Counted from the first letter of the stretch, positions 25,801-38,348 are shown. The stretch is 64,000 nucleotides of DNA from Tetrahymena elliotti 4EA (GCA_000231825.2 JH720305.1:750160-814159); one strand, 5' to 3'. Made by a program: numbers and translations. Notes: generated by a model not told the origin, from the letters alone.

Positions 25801-27928
25801 ATTAAAATTTTGTTTAATATCTGATTAATTATTTTATGAAAACATTAGAATTCATTATGATTTTTATGATGATTTTCTTTTCTATTAAGATAGATTGAGC
25901 ATTTCTGCAAATAATGACATCAATTAATAACAGACGTATGCATGTCTTTATTTTTTCATTTATTTTTGAATAGAAGATATTAATTTAATTAAGGTAATTA
26001 AAGGACTATAAATAGAAGATAGACATAAAAACCATAAATCAAATTTGAGTCCGTTTTGAATAAAAAAATAAATGACCATTAATATTTTTAAAGAGTAAAA
26101 ACTTCTACTTGCCAAATAGCATGTTATCATTTTTTTGTAGTGGAAATCAATGCTAATACAAAATCTATTCTATTCAAATGATTTTGGTATACCTGTTATA
26201 ATCATTTTAATTAGAAAAAAATACAAAAAAACAAATAAATAAATTACTATTTGACATTAAATGAGAATTATAGATACCAAAAAATTGGGAAAAAAACATG
26301 CCATTGAAGTATTTGTATTCAAATTGAATGGTACAAAAACGAATAGAAACCAAAAATATAATCATGCCTTTGCAAGTATTATCACTAAATTATTTTGAGT
26401 AAATTAAGTTGATAACATAATTTTATCTTATCATCTCAACGATCTATTTTTAATTCGATGACAACCTTAAATTTAATCACAAAAATTAGAGTAATATTTA
26501 ATCATGATGCAGTGATTTCGTTTTTGTTAGTTCTATCATAAAATATGAAGTAAAGAGCACCTTTAATTTATTATCACTGAAGGTATTTATATCAATTTAG
26601 AGTACTACCCTCTTTCTAATTGATTAATAAATTTTAAAGTCCCAAAATATACCTCCTTGAAATAACTTAAATTATTTTTTGTACTATTTTGTAAACGAGA
26701 TATCAAATATAACAGTTAAATCACCACATCTATTCTAATTAAAATTAAATGAAAAAAATTCAACCTTTAACTAAATTCAAAAATTTTCGATATAAATTAA
26801 AAAAAAAACACTGAAAATCCTCCAGTTTATAACAAATACATTTTTCTCTAATATAGGTTATTATATTGGATAAAAACTTTGATAACAAATTTCTGTAATC
26901 AAACATTTTTTCTATAGTTGATTTCAAAAAGAAACTCTCTCAAAAAAAAGTGAAAAAGCGTAAATGTGTTAAGGCTATTTAACTTGAATGAAAAAGAATA
27001 AATTCAACTCAAAGATTAAATAATTTTAATTGAATTAATAAGTATTTGAGTCTTTTTTTAAGTTTAAAATTTAGAGAAACAAAAGTGTAATTTTAGTTGA
27101 GTAAATTTAGATCTAAAATCACTCGCTCGAAAAAGTTAATTAGTAAAGTGACAAAAGAACTGCAATATTAATTCGATATCTTTTATGTTAATTTACTAAT
27201 TATCCATAACTGTAAACTAAAAGATGTATACAAAATTAAGATTTTTAATAAAAACTTAAATAAATTGGTTCATTACTATTTTCTTTTTGAGAAAAAATGC
27301 CTAAAAATTATTTTGTTATTTTTTTATTAAAATCTCAAGTTTCTTCTGCAAAAAATGAGTAAAGTTACTATGAAAAGAAAGATATGTACTTTTCATTCTC
27401 AGATAATATATCTTTTTCTTAATTTTAAATTACATTTTTAGACATCAATCAATTGGAGAATTCAAGCTAGTCATTTAAGCCTAACGTCATATAATACTGA
27501 AATAAAATTTGATGTATTATTTTAAGTCAAGAGTATTCACTATTATTAATGCACTAGTTAATTAAGAAAACTTAATTTTATACAGTGTTCATAATAGTGC
27601 TTTTCTCATTTTGATGTTAAACCATAAATTGCATTACTTAAAATTCAAAATGAAAATTTTTATTGTCATTTACTAAATAAATAAATTTTTGAAAGCTAAC
27701 AGCTATATATTTAAAAATTTTAAAGATTTTAATGAGTAAAGGCTACAAATATTTTATTTTATTAGTAGAATTTACCAAAAATCTTAAACTATCTCAAAAT
27801 TTTCTAGTGGATTTAAGAAATATTACCAATTATGAATAGATAGATACACACACACATGTTTCAAAATAAAAAAATAAAATTTAAAGTGGGAAGGTTCCAT
27901 GAGGAGTCCTAAAAAAATTAAAGTATTC
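19854..27928. other. 8-kb gene-poor stretch
   Basis: I find no gene that can be supported here. The DNA is mostly A/T homopolymer runs and mixed AT. Two local exceptions are noted: a GGTTGGTTGGTT stretch near 24680, and a less AT-rich patch at about 25110-25650 whose plus-strand frame is open for 179 codons but has no ATG until near its end. Simple repeats occur at 25577-25600 (tatg) and 27846-27857 (ca). Confidence 0.6.
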
Positions 27929-30489
27929 TCAATTTAAATCAGGTAAGTTATGAGTTTTGTAAAACTAAATATTTGAATCTATTAAATTCATAACATTTAA
28001 AACTACTTCTTCATGGTATGGTGTTGAAACAATCTAAACATTCACAGGGAGTCCTTTAGTGTTTTATGTCATTAAATTGTGGAGATCTTTAGAAATAGAA
28101 TCTTAAATTCTACTGTTCTTATAATGCTATTCATCTTCTCTTACAGTTGTTACGGGTACAACACCTTTGATTAATTAATTAATTATAAATAAATTTTAAA
28201 AAATCGAATATTTTTAGAATGATTTAATTAATTACCTGCTGGGAAATTACAGATGTTCCACATAAAAGTGTAAATAAATATTAAGAAAGAAATCTTAGAA
28301 TATCCATGAGGAAGAGCACAAGAAACAAAGGAAGGACAAACAATAGCTTCAATTTTGTTGTCATCAAATATTTTCAACATTCTTGAAATTACTGAAAATA
28401 CTTGATAAGAAACCCTATTGTTCTAAACAAGACTAATTGGCTCAAGAGTATCAACTGTTCTCTTAAGTCTTTGTTCTCCAATAGTATTGTAAAATAAAGA
28501 CTTAATTTTTCTGTTAATTTTAGAAAGTCTGCAAAAGTTAAATAAAGGAGTATAGATATCAATTTCCTCTTTGATAAATAATAAAAAATAATTAAATTCT
28601 TGTTATTTTAATTTATTCAAGAATATTTTTTCAATAGACAGAAATCTTTGAAACAATTTTACTTAAAATTATCTTTTTCACATGAAATTAAAATAAATAA
28701 ATTATAAGAAGAAATTTTATGAAATTCTGATCAAAATAATTTCATTTAAAGAACATTTTTAAAATTAGAATGTTTAATGTTGTTAATTGAGGGTACTAAA
28801 AAAATAAATTTGCATTTGTTTGTTAAAAGAAAAATTATTGGGAATAGAAGCAATTCTAAAATATAATTAAAAATTATTAATGAATCCCCCATTTAAAATT
28901 AGCTAACATGGTAAAAAATGAATAAAAAAAAATAAATACTTTCTCCTTCTAATACTTCCTCATAAATTTCAAAGCCATCTCCAAAGTAAACCTGGTTAGC
29001 TATTTGATGAAGTTCTTCAGAAAAAGGAATATCAATTTCAATACATTCATGTCCTTAATCTCTCAAACTTTAAACAGCTAATTCTACAGCTCTTTGTTAG
29101 CAAGAAGCTGAATCCATTGCAGATAAAGTTTTGAAGTAACCAAATCTTCTATTCTTTTTTTCATTATAAATGATATCATCTCTGATGGGAAGGATAGGGT
29201 TATGACTTGGGATATCGCTTTTATCTCTAGATTTCAATATATCAGGATTCATCATACTTTTGAACATTAAAACCAAATCTTCAACTGATTTACCTAAGAA
29301 ACCTGATGTACCCTATTTTAAGTACTTAGAATTAATATACTAAATTAATAAATTACAGGGATAGTTCTTTGTCCATCAAAAGCTTCTGATGATCTAGCTT
29401 CTCCCTACTCTATGCTTCTATGAGTACCAGGTTTAAGTCCATATATTCCACACATTCCTATTGCAAAAAAAAAACATTTTTTATATTAAAATGATCTCTG
29501 ATCTTTTATTTTACCTGCTGGGTTACGAACAGAGCCTGCAATATCACTACCTAATCCAGCTACTGATAATCTTCCAGAAATAGCAGCACCTTCACCACCA
29601 GATGAACCACCAGGAGATTTAGTTCTATCCCAAGGGTTTTAACTAGTTCCATAGATATTATTGATAGATTCAAAAGTCATCAAAAGCTAAGGAACATTGG
29701 TTCTAACTAACAAAATGGCTCCAGCAGCCTTCAATTATCTAGCATTAATACCATCTTCTTATTCAACTCTATTTATTCTCACTGAGCATCCACTTGTCGA
29801 GGGATGATCTAGTTTATAACAAATAATTTAATTTTAATAATCTCGTGAGTGTTTATTATTAATTAAATCACCAATTTATTCTTTGCTAAAAAATATACTT
29901 TGCTTCAACAAATAAATAAAACTAAACAAAAATTGCCATTTTATATTAATTTGAAAGAATCAAAGCAAATAAGCTTTTAATTAAATTTACCTTTTTCAAG
30001 AAAGCTTTCTTTGATGGATATTGGAATACCAAATAGATACCCCTAGCATTATTCAGGAGAACTTTTTCTCAATTCATCACATTTTTTAGCTTGCTCAATT
30101 GCTTCATTATATTTTAAGTGAGTGATGATTTCATATTTTATTCCGTACTTCTAGCATCTAGCAGCAAAGATATTAACTAGGTCAACACTTGTGACTTCTC
30201 CTTTTTCAAGCAACTTCTTTAATCCAGAGATATCTTACCTTGTAATTCTGTCTATAAGATGTTCATCTAAATTAGGTTTAGGAATTACAAAACTGCTGAC
30301 TAATTAATCTCTCTATTATCTAAATTGTTAGGCAGCTCTTACTATTTTATTGTGAGAAATCTCTAACTTTAAGCCTCTGTAAACTTTCTGAATGCCCTTG
30401 TAAAAAAGCCAGGCAGTAGGTATAATTAGCAAGTCTCTCACTTTGAAACTTACTTTCTTCTCTAAAAGATTATTTATTTAAGTATTCAT
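27929..30489 (-). CDS. FAAH-type amidase-signature hydrolase with N-terminal membrane anchor
   Basis: Six exons (30489-29991, 29808-29515, 29457-29357, 29312-28940, 28568-28236, 28164-27929) keep phase and give 611 codons plus TGA. Amidase-signature enzymes hydrolyse amide bonds; the fatty acid amide hydrolase branch acts on lipid amides at membranes. The Ser-Ser-Lys triad is present: Lys160 in GIPISIKES, Ser235/236 in [10 protein letters not shown], and the nucleophile Ser259 in [27 protein letters not shown] and a final [14 protein letters not shown] are also family-like. A hydrophobic segment near residues 18-36 ([14 protein letters not shown]) looks like the single N-terminal anchor of FAAH. 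Length agrees with FAAH (about 580). The natural substrate is not known from sequence. Confidence 0.93.
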
Positions 30490-31510
30490 TTTATTTAGAA
30501 AAGATATTTGACAAATCTTTTTTTTTTTTTGATAAACTGCTAAGTTAGTGAGTTCTAATAATTTTTTGGAATATTAATTAAGTATTCCTCTGATGAAAAA
30601 AGTTTTTTAAAGAAAGTAAGCAAATCAAATATTCACAAACAAACACTCAAATTATATCAAGGATTTATTTTAAATACATATTTATTAGTATTAGTAACAT
30701 TTTATGTACATTTAATCATACCTTTAAATCCTCTAATGAAAAATTGCAAACTTTCCCTTCATTCTTAAAAATAAAGATTTGAGCCACATTTATCTTAAGT
30801 TTACTTTATCTTCTCTGATTTTTAGTGTAAGATTAAAATTAGTAACAAAAAAAAATCAAACAAATCTATGATTTTATTGTCTTACTTTCTGAACAAAAAC
30901 ACCAAATAAAAAGATAAAGCAAAGCAAAAATAATTTAATTTACAAAGATGTAGAAAGATATTTCAGAATTAATTTCTTTAATAGCAATTAAATTGAAAAT
31001 AAAAGATTTTTATCATTCAGAATAATTCACACAGTACATCTCAAACATAAGTTCAAGCAAGCATGTATATTTTATCAAATTCATTTTCAAATAATTTATG
31101 ATAAATTTATTTAAATTTTTTACACAGAATTATTTTATGAATTTTATTCAAAGAAATTTTTTTATTTTTTACGAAAAAAACAATAAAATAAAAAGAACAC
31201 AAAATATCTCAGAGAAATATTAATAAAAAATCAAATTTATTTAGGTAAAAATAAATTCAAATTATTAAGACAATTAAAAAGCTGTCTCTTCAGATTAAAT
31301 TGTATTTCGTTACTAATAATAATAATTTTAGAAAAATATTATCTTCTTTTCATTTAAGTAAATATTTTTGGTTAATAATTAAGTTAGTACTAAAAATAAA
31401 CAAATTTCTTAACAGAAGAAAAGAAACTGATGATAAATAAATTAATTATAAAATGCAAGATTAGGCATTAGAATCCATTTGAAAATACAATAAATATTTT
31501 AACTATTTTT
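30490..31510. other. Intergenic between the amidase and peptidyl-tRNA hydrolase genes
   Basis: About 1 kb of AT-rich DNA upstream of the amidase and downstream of the peptidyl-tRNA hydrolase gene. No open frame of interest was found. Confidence 0.65.
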
Positions 31511-32586
31511 TCATAATATATTATTCTTTTTTAAGAACTCGTCTATTTAAGGAAATATTTCTTCTTTGAATTTTCTGTATTCATCTATATTTGATAAAAA
31601 TTATTAAATTTTTTATTATTTATTTAAATTGAAGAATTTAAATAGCATTTCTTACCTGATGACATATTTGATGTTACATAATTAGCTACTACTTCTGGAT
31701 CTTTACTATCTGGTCTACCTATAAATTATAATCATTTATAAATATCAATAAAGTAAATAAAAATCAACCAACCTATTCCTATCTTAAGTCTTTGAAAATC
31801 CTTACTGCCAATACTGTCAATAATAGACTTTAATCCATTATGTCCTCTTTATTTAAAATAGTTGATTTAGTTTAAAAATACTTTCTTATCAATTAAATGG
31901 GATTTACTCAGGACTTCCACCACTTTTTATCTTAAATTTTCCTGGCTTTGACTCTAAATCATCATGAACAATATATTGATTTGCATATTAAATAGTCTAT
32001 GTTTAAATTATTTTTGTCAAATAAACTGAAGGTATTAAAATATAGTAATTATTCAAATTAACATTTCTTTTAGATACAATAAACAAATAAATATAATAGA
32101 AAATTAACTATTTACTTCACAATTTTTCAAAAATTGTTTGTATGGAACACCACTAAGATTCATAAAACTATCAGACTTGAATAACGCAATTTATTCTCCT
32201 TTAGAATTTCTAATCAAAGCATATTCTCCTCCTAATTTAAGTGAAAATTAAATATTAGCAATTATTAATGAACTACAGAACATATTTGTAATCTCAATAA
32301 GAGTGATGTGATAAAAAATACTATTTAAAATATTAAAAGCTGCAAAAAAACCTTTTCCTCTTGATTGCTTGAATTCTGCTTTATTGATTCTAGCCAAATG
32401 ATTTATATAAAGTTTTCCAATGCTATGAAGAGTTTTATCATAATTTGGTGATGGATTACCTATTCCATAAAGCTAAATATTTAAAAATAAACAATAAGAT
32501 TAACTGTTTTGTAAATTAAAAATAGAAATTTGAAAATAACTAAATTAGTCATGTACAATTTTAACCGTATTCTTTAAGCTGCTCAT
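31511..32586 (-). CDS. pth: Bacterial-type peptidyl-tRNA hydrolase (Pth/PTRH1)
   Basis: Seven exons (32586-32557, 32472-32322, 32231-32116, 31996-31908, 31846-31773, 31718-31656, 31584-31511) join in phase to 198 codons, the typical size of the family (E. coli 194). The enzyme frees tRNA from peptidyl-tRNA that has dropped off ribosomes. The catalytic set is visible: Asn16 in GIGNPSPNY, catalytic His26 in KTLHSIG, Asn in SFMNLSG, Asp in IVHDDLE and Asn in [22 protein letters not shown] closes the core. The usual GGGHGGHNG glycine loop reads GGSPEGHNG here; the Glu arises from the chosen splice between exons 4 and 5 and could be a model error. The start ATG overlaps the TGA of a short upstream ORF. 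A mitochondrial or cytosolic location is not decided. Confidence 0.93.
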
Positions 32587-32738
32587 TAAATTCTAGCTTT
32601 AAATTTAGCAAATTAGAATATTCTACTTATATTAACTTAATATTATTATCTTTATTCAGAGGTATCAAATCTATTTCTACCTTCTAATTAAAACTTCTTC
32701 AATACTTCTTTAATAAAAATTTATTCTTTATTGTCCAT
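32583..32738 (-). CDS. 51-codon upstream ORF overlapping the Pth start (ATGA)
   Basis: An ATG-to-TGA frame (MDNKEQIFIKEVLKKFQLEG...) with Lys/Gln-rich, coding-like content lies directly upstream of the peptidyl-tRNA hydrolase gene. Its TGA shares bases with the Pth ATG in the string ATGA. It may be a regulatory uORF, an unrecognised 5' exon, or chance. No family is recognised. Confidence 0.25.
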
Positions 32739-33093
32739 AGAAACTTTTCAAAATTTCTAAATATTTTTCATAAAAATATCAATAAATGATATGATAGTAT
32801 ATTTTATCCTACAAAATACCTTTAGTTGATTCTACAGCTTCAACAAATAATTTTATTTAATTTAAATAAAAATATATTAAAAGTAAAATATTAATTTAAT
32901 AATGTTAAATAGAGTAGTTCATTTAATCTATCTATAACTGCAATTAAACAATCTTTTTAAAATTAAAAATGTTTAGAAAAAAAAACAATTTGAAAATTTT
33001 CAAATAATTTAATTCTAAATTAAATAAATTATTGTTGCTTCATTTTTTCATCTTTTTATTTAATTTATTCACTAAATGTAATTAAACTAACTA

Positions 33094-33164
33094 CCGTGTT
33101 CAGGGATTAAACCCAGGGTTGCAATATTGCAGCTTACTATGTTTTGTGCTATACTAACCTGGGA
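33094..33164 (-). pseudogene. Decayed copy of the tRNA-Asp gene
   Basis: On the minus strand this 71-nt stretch lines up with the intact tRNA-Asp at 33435-33505 over nearly its whole length (shared AAAACAT in the D arm and CCCTGGGTT at the T arm). The acceptor stem no longer pairs, the T stem has an end mismatch, and the anticodon stem has a G-A clash. The loop would read GCA (Cys), but the arms are too damaged for a working tRNA. Confidence 0.7.
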
Positions 33165-33434
33165 GCTCATTTGCAAAATATATATTTTATTTATTCTTAA
33201 ATTTAACTATTCTTTTTAATTGAAATAAATTAGGTTATTTAGCACTTTTTGATTTTAAATAAAGGTTATTGAATAAATAAAATCATAATTATTAACCAAT
33301 AGACATTTACTTAAATTTTTATCTTTAGCAAATAATTAATAATTACATTTGTTAATAGTCCCTTAAATTTCTAAGCTCAATTTTGTTCAAATATATTTAC
33401 ATTTTAATTTTATCTATTTACTAAAACAACAAAC

Positions 33435-33505
33435 TCCGGGTCTGGGGTTTGAACCCAGGGCTACAAGATGACGACTTGCAATGTTTTCCACTACACCAAC
33501 CCGGA
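33435..33505 (-). tRNA. trnD(GUC): tRNA-Asp (anticodon GUC)
   Basis: Read on the minus strand the 71 nt fold into a complete cloverleaf. The seven-base acceptor stem TCCGGGT/ACCCGGA is perfect. The D stem is GTGT/ACAT, and the anticodon stem GCAAG/CTTGT closes a seven-base loop TCGTCAT with anticodon GTC. A four-base variable loop follows, then a perfect T stem CTGGG/CCCAG with TTCAAAC. The internal promoter boxes A (TGGTGTAGTGG) and B (GGTTCAAAC) are intact, and a TTTT terminator follows within about 10 nt. There is no intron. CCA is not encoded, as expected in a eukaryote. Confidence 0.95.
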
Positions 33506-33653
33506 AATTCAATTATTATAGAATTGATTTATTAAATATTCTAAAATTAGATTAAATTTAGATAAATTAGGTAGCCAATTTTTTATTATTTTTTTAACAG
33601 TTCTAAGTTTTTAGTTGAGTATTTTTATTTTATCTATTTATAAAAATTTTAAA

Positions 33654-33714
33654 CCATCAGGTCTGAGGATTAATTCAAGCCAGCAAGATCTTGACATGTT
33701 TTCCACAAAACCAA
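33654..33714 (-). pseudogene. Truncated, decayed copy of the tRNA-Asp gene
   Basis: On the minus strand GGTTTTGTGGAAAACAT, TCAAGATCTTG and CAGACCTGA can be aligned with the intact tRNA-Asp. The 5' half of the acceptor stem is lost and the T loop is altered (TTGAATTAA). It is the most degraded of the three copies. Flanking AT-rich sequence (tattttatttattct and aaataaat blocks) is also shared with the first copy, so the unit that was duplicated was larger than the tRNA. Confidence 0.6.
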
Positions 33715-34520
33715 AAATGCAGTTATAAAAAAATAGATATTTTATTTATTCTAAAATTTTTATTATCTTTTTTTAACTAAAATAAATAATTCGACAAGAA
33801 AATATTTTCCATTTATAAGTAGAAATAAAAGCATAAATAAAAAATAAATTTTAAATCATATAAATAATAAATAAATAAATCACCAACAATTACTTAAGTC
33901 AATTTTTACTTTTAATATAAAATTAAAGAATATGTTTGCTATCTTATGTAATGTTAATTTGAAATTTGAAATTTAATTTGAATTTAATCAAATTATTAAA
34001 AAATTGAATAAATTTTAATGCAATATCATAAATTAATACACCATTAAGGTAAGCTAAAACAAAGAAAATTCAAGTAAATGAGTGCATCCTAAAATTAGTT
34101 AATACTAAGATTAAATTTAAAACTCAAATTAAATTGAATTAATAAAAAAAATTTGATCCCTTAATTAAGAGTGATAATTTTTTTTTTTCAAATAGTTATT
34201 ATTGATTAAATGAGTAATAGAAATTATCTGATTTAATGAATATTTTTATCAAAACAAAATAGATTTTAGACATAGAAAAATTTAAAATATTTTAGTAAAA
34301 AGAAATAAATAGATGATTACTTTTTAAAGCATTTTTTATAAGAAAGGTAAAGAAATAAATGGAAAATTAAATTATAAATTTTAAACAAATTATATTTTCG
34401 TATTGATTGATTGAATGAGTTATAATATTGATTTACTTTTTTAACTTGAGTAATAATGTTAAATATTTAAAAAAGTAAAGATATTTGATTATTAATTAAG
34501 AATTCTAACAAACAGAAAGT
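33715..34520. other. Intergenic, upstream of the first family-1 membrane gene
   Basis: AT-rich DNA. The region 33710-33800 still shows sequence shared with the flank of the first tRNA copy (33180-33240). Nothing else was found. Confidence 0.6.
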
Positions 34521-36036
34521 ATGGGTTTATAATTGTAATATACTTTTTTAGCAGAAACTTTGGTACTTATTTTGATTTAGATTTTGTCTGAGTTGATTGG
34601 TTATCAAAAATATAAGAAAAGAGTTGAAACAGAAAGACATAGTTATGGTTACTACCTCAATTATTGTTTCATTGAATCTATTTTTTTTGAGAATGTTAGC
34701 TCAATTATACCTTCATAAAAAGTATATCCAATCTCAAATATTACAAAAATGAACCCTCGTGATTCATCTGCTTATATCAATTATCTTTAAAGATAGGAAA
34801 AGTACGATGGCTAAATTCATAAAAATGCTGAAGAGTCTTCTGAGTAATTGCTTGGTGTAGCTTTAAAAACCAACAATAAGATTGAATAAAATATGTAGAA
34901 TCAATAAGATTTGGGAAGCAAAGATGAGAGAAAAGTATTGTAGTTGGGCCATGGAAAATTACTTTTTTATATTTTTTATTTTGCTTTAATTATAAGCTTG
35001 CCAATATCGCTTATAAAAATAGGATTTGGATTTATAGAAGAAATATATTATGGCTAAGATTTTGTGAGCGATAAGAACACAATTAATATATTTAAAAGAA
35101 TATTTTCAGATATAGAAAATTTGTTTAATTATTTTTGCTTTTTATTCGCAGCACTCATGATTTAAAACTAGGGTATTTTTATTAAGCTTGTTTAAGATTA
35201 ATACTAACATGGCAAAAGTTAAGTAATTATCCTTGTGCAGTGCTAGATTAAGAGAGCTCTGACTTTTGTGATATCTTAATTTATAATATTTTAAGTGCTG
35301 AATGTTTATTTCATACAGACTAATTAGTTAAATAAAATATATATAATGGATGTAGTATTTAACTCAGTTATTTTTTTCTCTTTTCGTTTACAAGGAAGGT
35401 TTATTTTTGGCAATGAAAAAACTTAAAAAGATGTAATCCTCTCAAAATATTACAATAATTTTTATGAAAAATACTTTAACTTTGTAAATTTTTTAAAGAT
35501 TTCAAGGAGCAAATTTAAATTAATATTGTATATTAAAACAGGAAGATCTTTACAAAGAATTCTAAAGATATAGAGGAGAGTATCATAATCTTGCAAATGT
35601 TAATGAAGAATTTTAATTTTTTATAAAATCTAAAATGCACTTATGTTTATAAGAGTTAGGCATCAAGCAAAAATAGCTTGAAAAAAATCATGAATTCAAG
35701 GATTTTGTATATAATTAAGGAATATTTGAATAGCTTATGATAAAGCTAATCTATTTCTATTTTACTATCATTACTCCAATTATCTTATTTGCAATTTTCT
35801 TTCAGTATGTTTTCTAATTTGGAACTCCTGACTTTAGAATTAAAATAATGCAAGTTCAAAATATTACAAATTATGCTAACTTAATCTAAAATCAACTAAA
35901 ATTCTTTAGTTTAAATTTTTATGATAGTATCTAATAAATTTACAGCTTTTTCAGTTATCTGATTCTTATTTTGCTAAAATATTTTATCAAGCAGTAAGTA
36001 TTTCTAAATAAAACTGATTATGGAAAAGTTAATTGA
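34521..36036 (+). CDS. Multi-pass membrane protein, local family 1, member A
   Basis: Two exons (34521-35483 and 35542-36036, phase 0) encode 485 residues. Seven hydrophobic segments can be drawn: after the start (TLVLILIQILSELIG), near LLFYIFYFALIISLPI, NYFCFLFAALMI, TFVISQFIIFQVL, VVFNSVIFFSF, FYFTIITPIILFAIFF and FFSYLILILLKYFI. A polar loop of about 110 residues separates helices 1 and 2. A conserved QNQGIFIKLVQD follows helix 3. It is paralogous to the genes at 36820 and 51608: they share the post-helix-1 YKK/R..E.HSY..YL segment (with 36820), the QNQGIF motif, a NFYxKxF motif just before the intron and the intron itself. No known family is recognised; a receptor or transporter role is only a guess from topology. 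Confidence 0.75.
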
Positions 36037-36819
36037 ATGTAAAATGCAAATAATTAAATTTTTAAAACTATGTTATTATTTTTGTAAACAAATTATCTTA
36101 TTTCTATTCAGTCTAATTTAAAATTCTAAAAGATGCTAAAGCATATTTTGATAAAAAATTCATCTTATTTATTCAAGATAGATAGCTAAAATAAAAAATT
36201 GAATTCTTAAAATTTATTTTGTAAATTTACAAAAAGGCAAGTAGAAGAGACTTAAAAAATAAAATTCAACTTAAGTATTTGTGAAATTTATTGTTTTGTA
36301 TTCAGAAAATTTTCATTTGATTATTTTATTTAGAATTTATCAAATTTATCTAAAAAATGCTCTTTTTATGATTAAACTTTTTTAAACTGATAAATGTAAA
36401 GGTTTGTCATTAAAAATAAGTAAAGAGTAATTAAATTAAACTTAGATTTAAGGATTAACATGAATGCTAAAACTAAAATCTTTTATTATTTCTTAATTTT
36501 TAAGAAATTATTTCAATTTTGAATTCTAATATCAAACAACACAAAACAAAATATTTCTAATAATATTCTAAAAAATTATTTTATGATTAACAGCTTTAAT
36601 TTAGAAATAAAATTTTTCAGATTTAAAATTACTTTGAGCTAGATTGAATACAATACCTGATTAATTTCAAATAAATTTATTCCTTTCTTTTTTTTGATAG
36701 AAGTTTAGGTTGGTTATTTTTAACTGTGAATAAGCAATAAATAAACATCAAAATTGTTAATAAAAAAAGATATCCAGGTTAATAGAATATTTATAAGGAA
36801 GGATTTAATTAAAATAAAT
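36037..36819. other. Intergenic between two tandem paralogues
   Basis: AT-rich sequence holding the presumed 3' end of member A and promoter of member B. No coding frame was found. Confidence 0.65.
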
Positions 36820-38348
36820 ATGGTTGATGTAACTTAACTGTAAAACATATTTGAAAGGTTAGCATTAGCAGCCATTTAGATTCTTATTGAATATTTTTTA
36901 TACAGAAGATACAAACTATCTGTTTCGAAGGAGGAGCATTCTTATAAAAAATATTTGGAGAGTTGCTTTATAGAATCAGTTTTTAATGAAAATTTTGTAA
37001 ATTATTAAAGTAAACTAAATAGCTAAGTTGAGCTAAGCCCTTTTTATAGTAGCTTGAGTTAAAACTAATTCCTACATTTGTAAGATATAAACATTAATTC
37101 AAGAAAATATAAAAATAATTAGTAAATTGATGAAGTTTTTGAAAGCTAACTAGAATCATCTTAATAATTAATGACTAATTAGAAAAATAAAAGTGATTCT
37201 ATAAATGATGGAAATATTTTAAACTAAATAAATGTTTCAAATAGCAAAGGCAAAAAATATTTTTACATCTTTAACTTTATTATTTTTCTATGTCTTCCAT
37301 TATCTATTGCTGAATAATTACTATCTTTAAATTTACTAAATTGCTCAGGCTAAGATGCTTGTTATTATGCTTAATTATATATATGTAAACTTGTAGGTGA
37401 TTTAGAAAATGCTTTAGATTATTTTTGCTATTTCTTTGTTGCTCTTATGATATAAAACCAAGGTATATTTATTAAATTGATGCAAGATAGTTACTAGTAG
37501 TAGAAATCTCAAGTTTCATAGCTGCTAAGGTGTCAGTTATAGAGATCTACAGCTTTAGTTTTGGTTATTTTTGGATTGTAATAAATAGGGAATATTTCAT
37601 TCATAATATAAAATAGATTAGAAATAGTGGATTAAATATCTTTGTTCTTATATACAATAGTCTTTTACTCCTTTTATTTTTAAAGTTATTTCACCTACAG
37701 TAATACGAAAATATAAAAAGATTAAGTATTAGCAGGTTATTACAAAAACTTCTACAAAAGATATTTTAATTTTGTAAATTAAATTCACTTAAATTATTTT
37801 CTTATTATTAAACACTCATTTCTATATTAAAATAGTAGGATCTGTTCTAGGAATTCTAAAAGACTCATGAGCCAAATAAATTGTATGAAATGAATAATGA
37901 AAATTTTTAATTATTTTTGAATAGTAAAATGAAAATCTGCTTGAAAGAGTTAGACATTAAGTAAAAAAGTTTGGAATAAAATGAATAATTCAAAGATCTA
38001 GTTTACAATTAAGGAATCTTTTTTTAATTCTTAATTAAATCTCTCTATTTTTTTTTCGTTTTCATCCTACCTACATTCATGGCTTCAATATTTATTGTGT
38101 AGGTTTACTATTTTGTTAAAAATAATGAAAAAAATGAAGATTATAAATACAATTAACTAATATAAGATTTAATAGAATACTTTGTTAAAAATCAAAACAC
38201 TAGTTCAAATAATAGTCTAAAAAATTCCTTTTACTTCTAAATTATTGCAAAAACTTATAATTTTTTATGCTATTTACTCCTGTTTGGATTAAAATATTTT
38301 ATTAAGTAGCAAGTTTTCTTTAATGCAACTGCCTTCAAAGTTAAATGA
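36820..38348 (+). CDS. Multi-pass membrane protein, local family 1, member B
   Basis: Two exons (36820-37773 and 37836-38348, phase 0) encode 488 residues. It is the closest relative of member A: EEHSYKKYLESCFIES matches ERHSYGYYLNYCFIES there, and DYFCYFFVALMIQNQGIF matches helix 3 and its motif. The intron falls at the same place, after FYKRYFNF, and the second exon keeps KELDIKQKSLEQN...FKDLVYNQGIF against LGIKQKQLEKN...FKDFVYNQGIF. The loop between helices 1 and 2 is long, Gln/Asn/Ser-rich and not conserved. The start ATG (MVDVTQLQ) sits just before the first helix, as in member A. Function is unknown; tandem duplication is the simplest origin. Confidence 0.76.

Noticed and set aside
33094..33164. 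Working tRNA-Cys (loop reads GCA)
   Set aside because: Acceptor and T stems do not pair properly and the sequence aligns with the adjacent tRNA-Asp, so it is a decayed copy.
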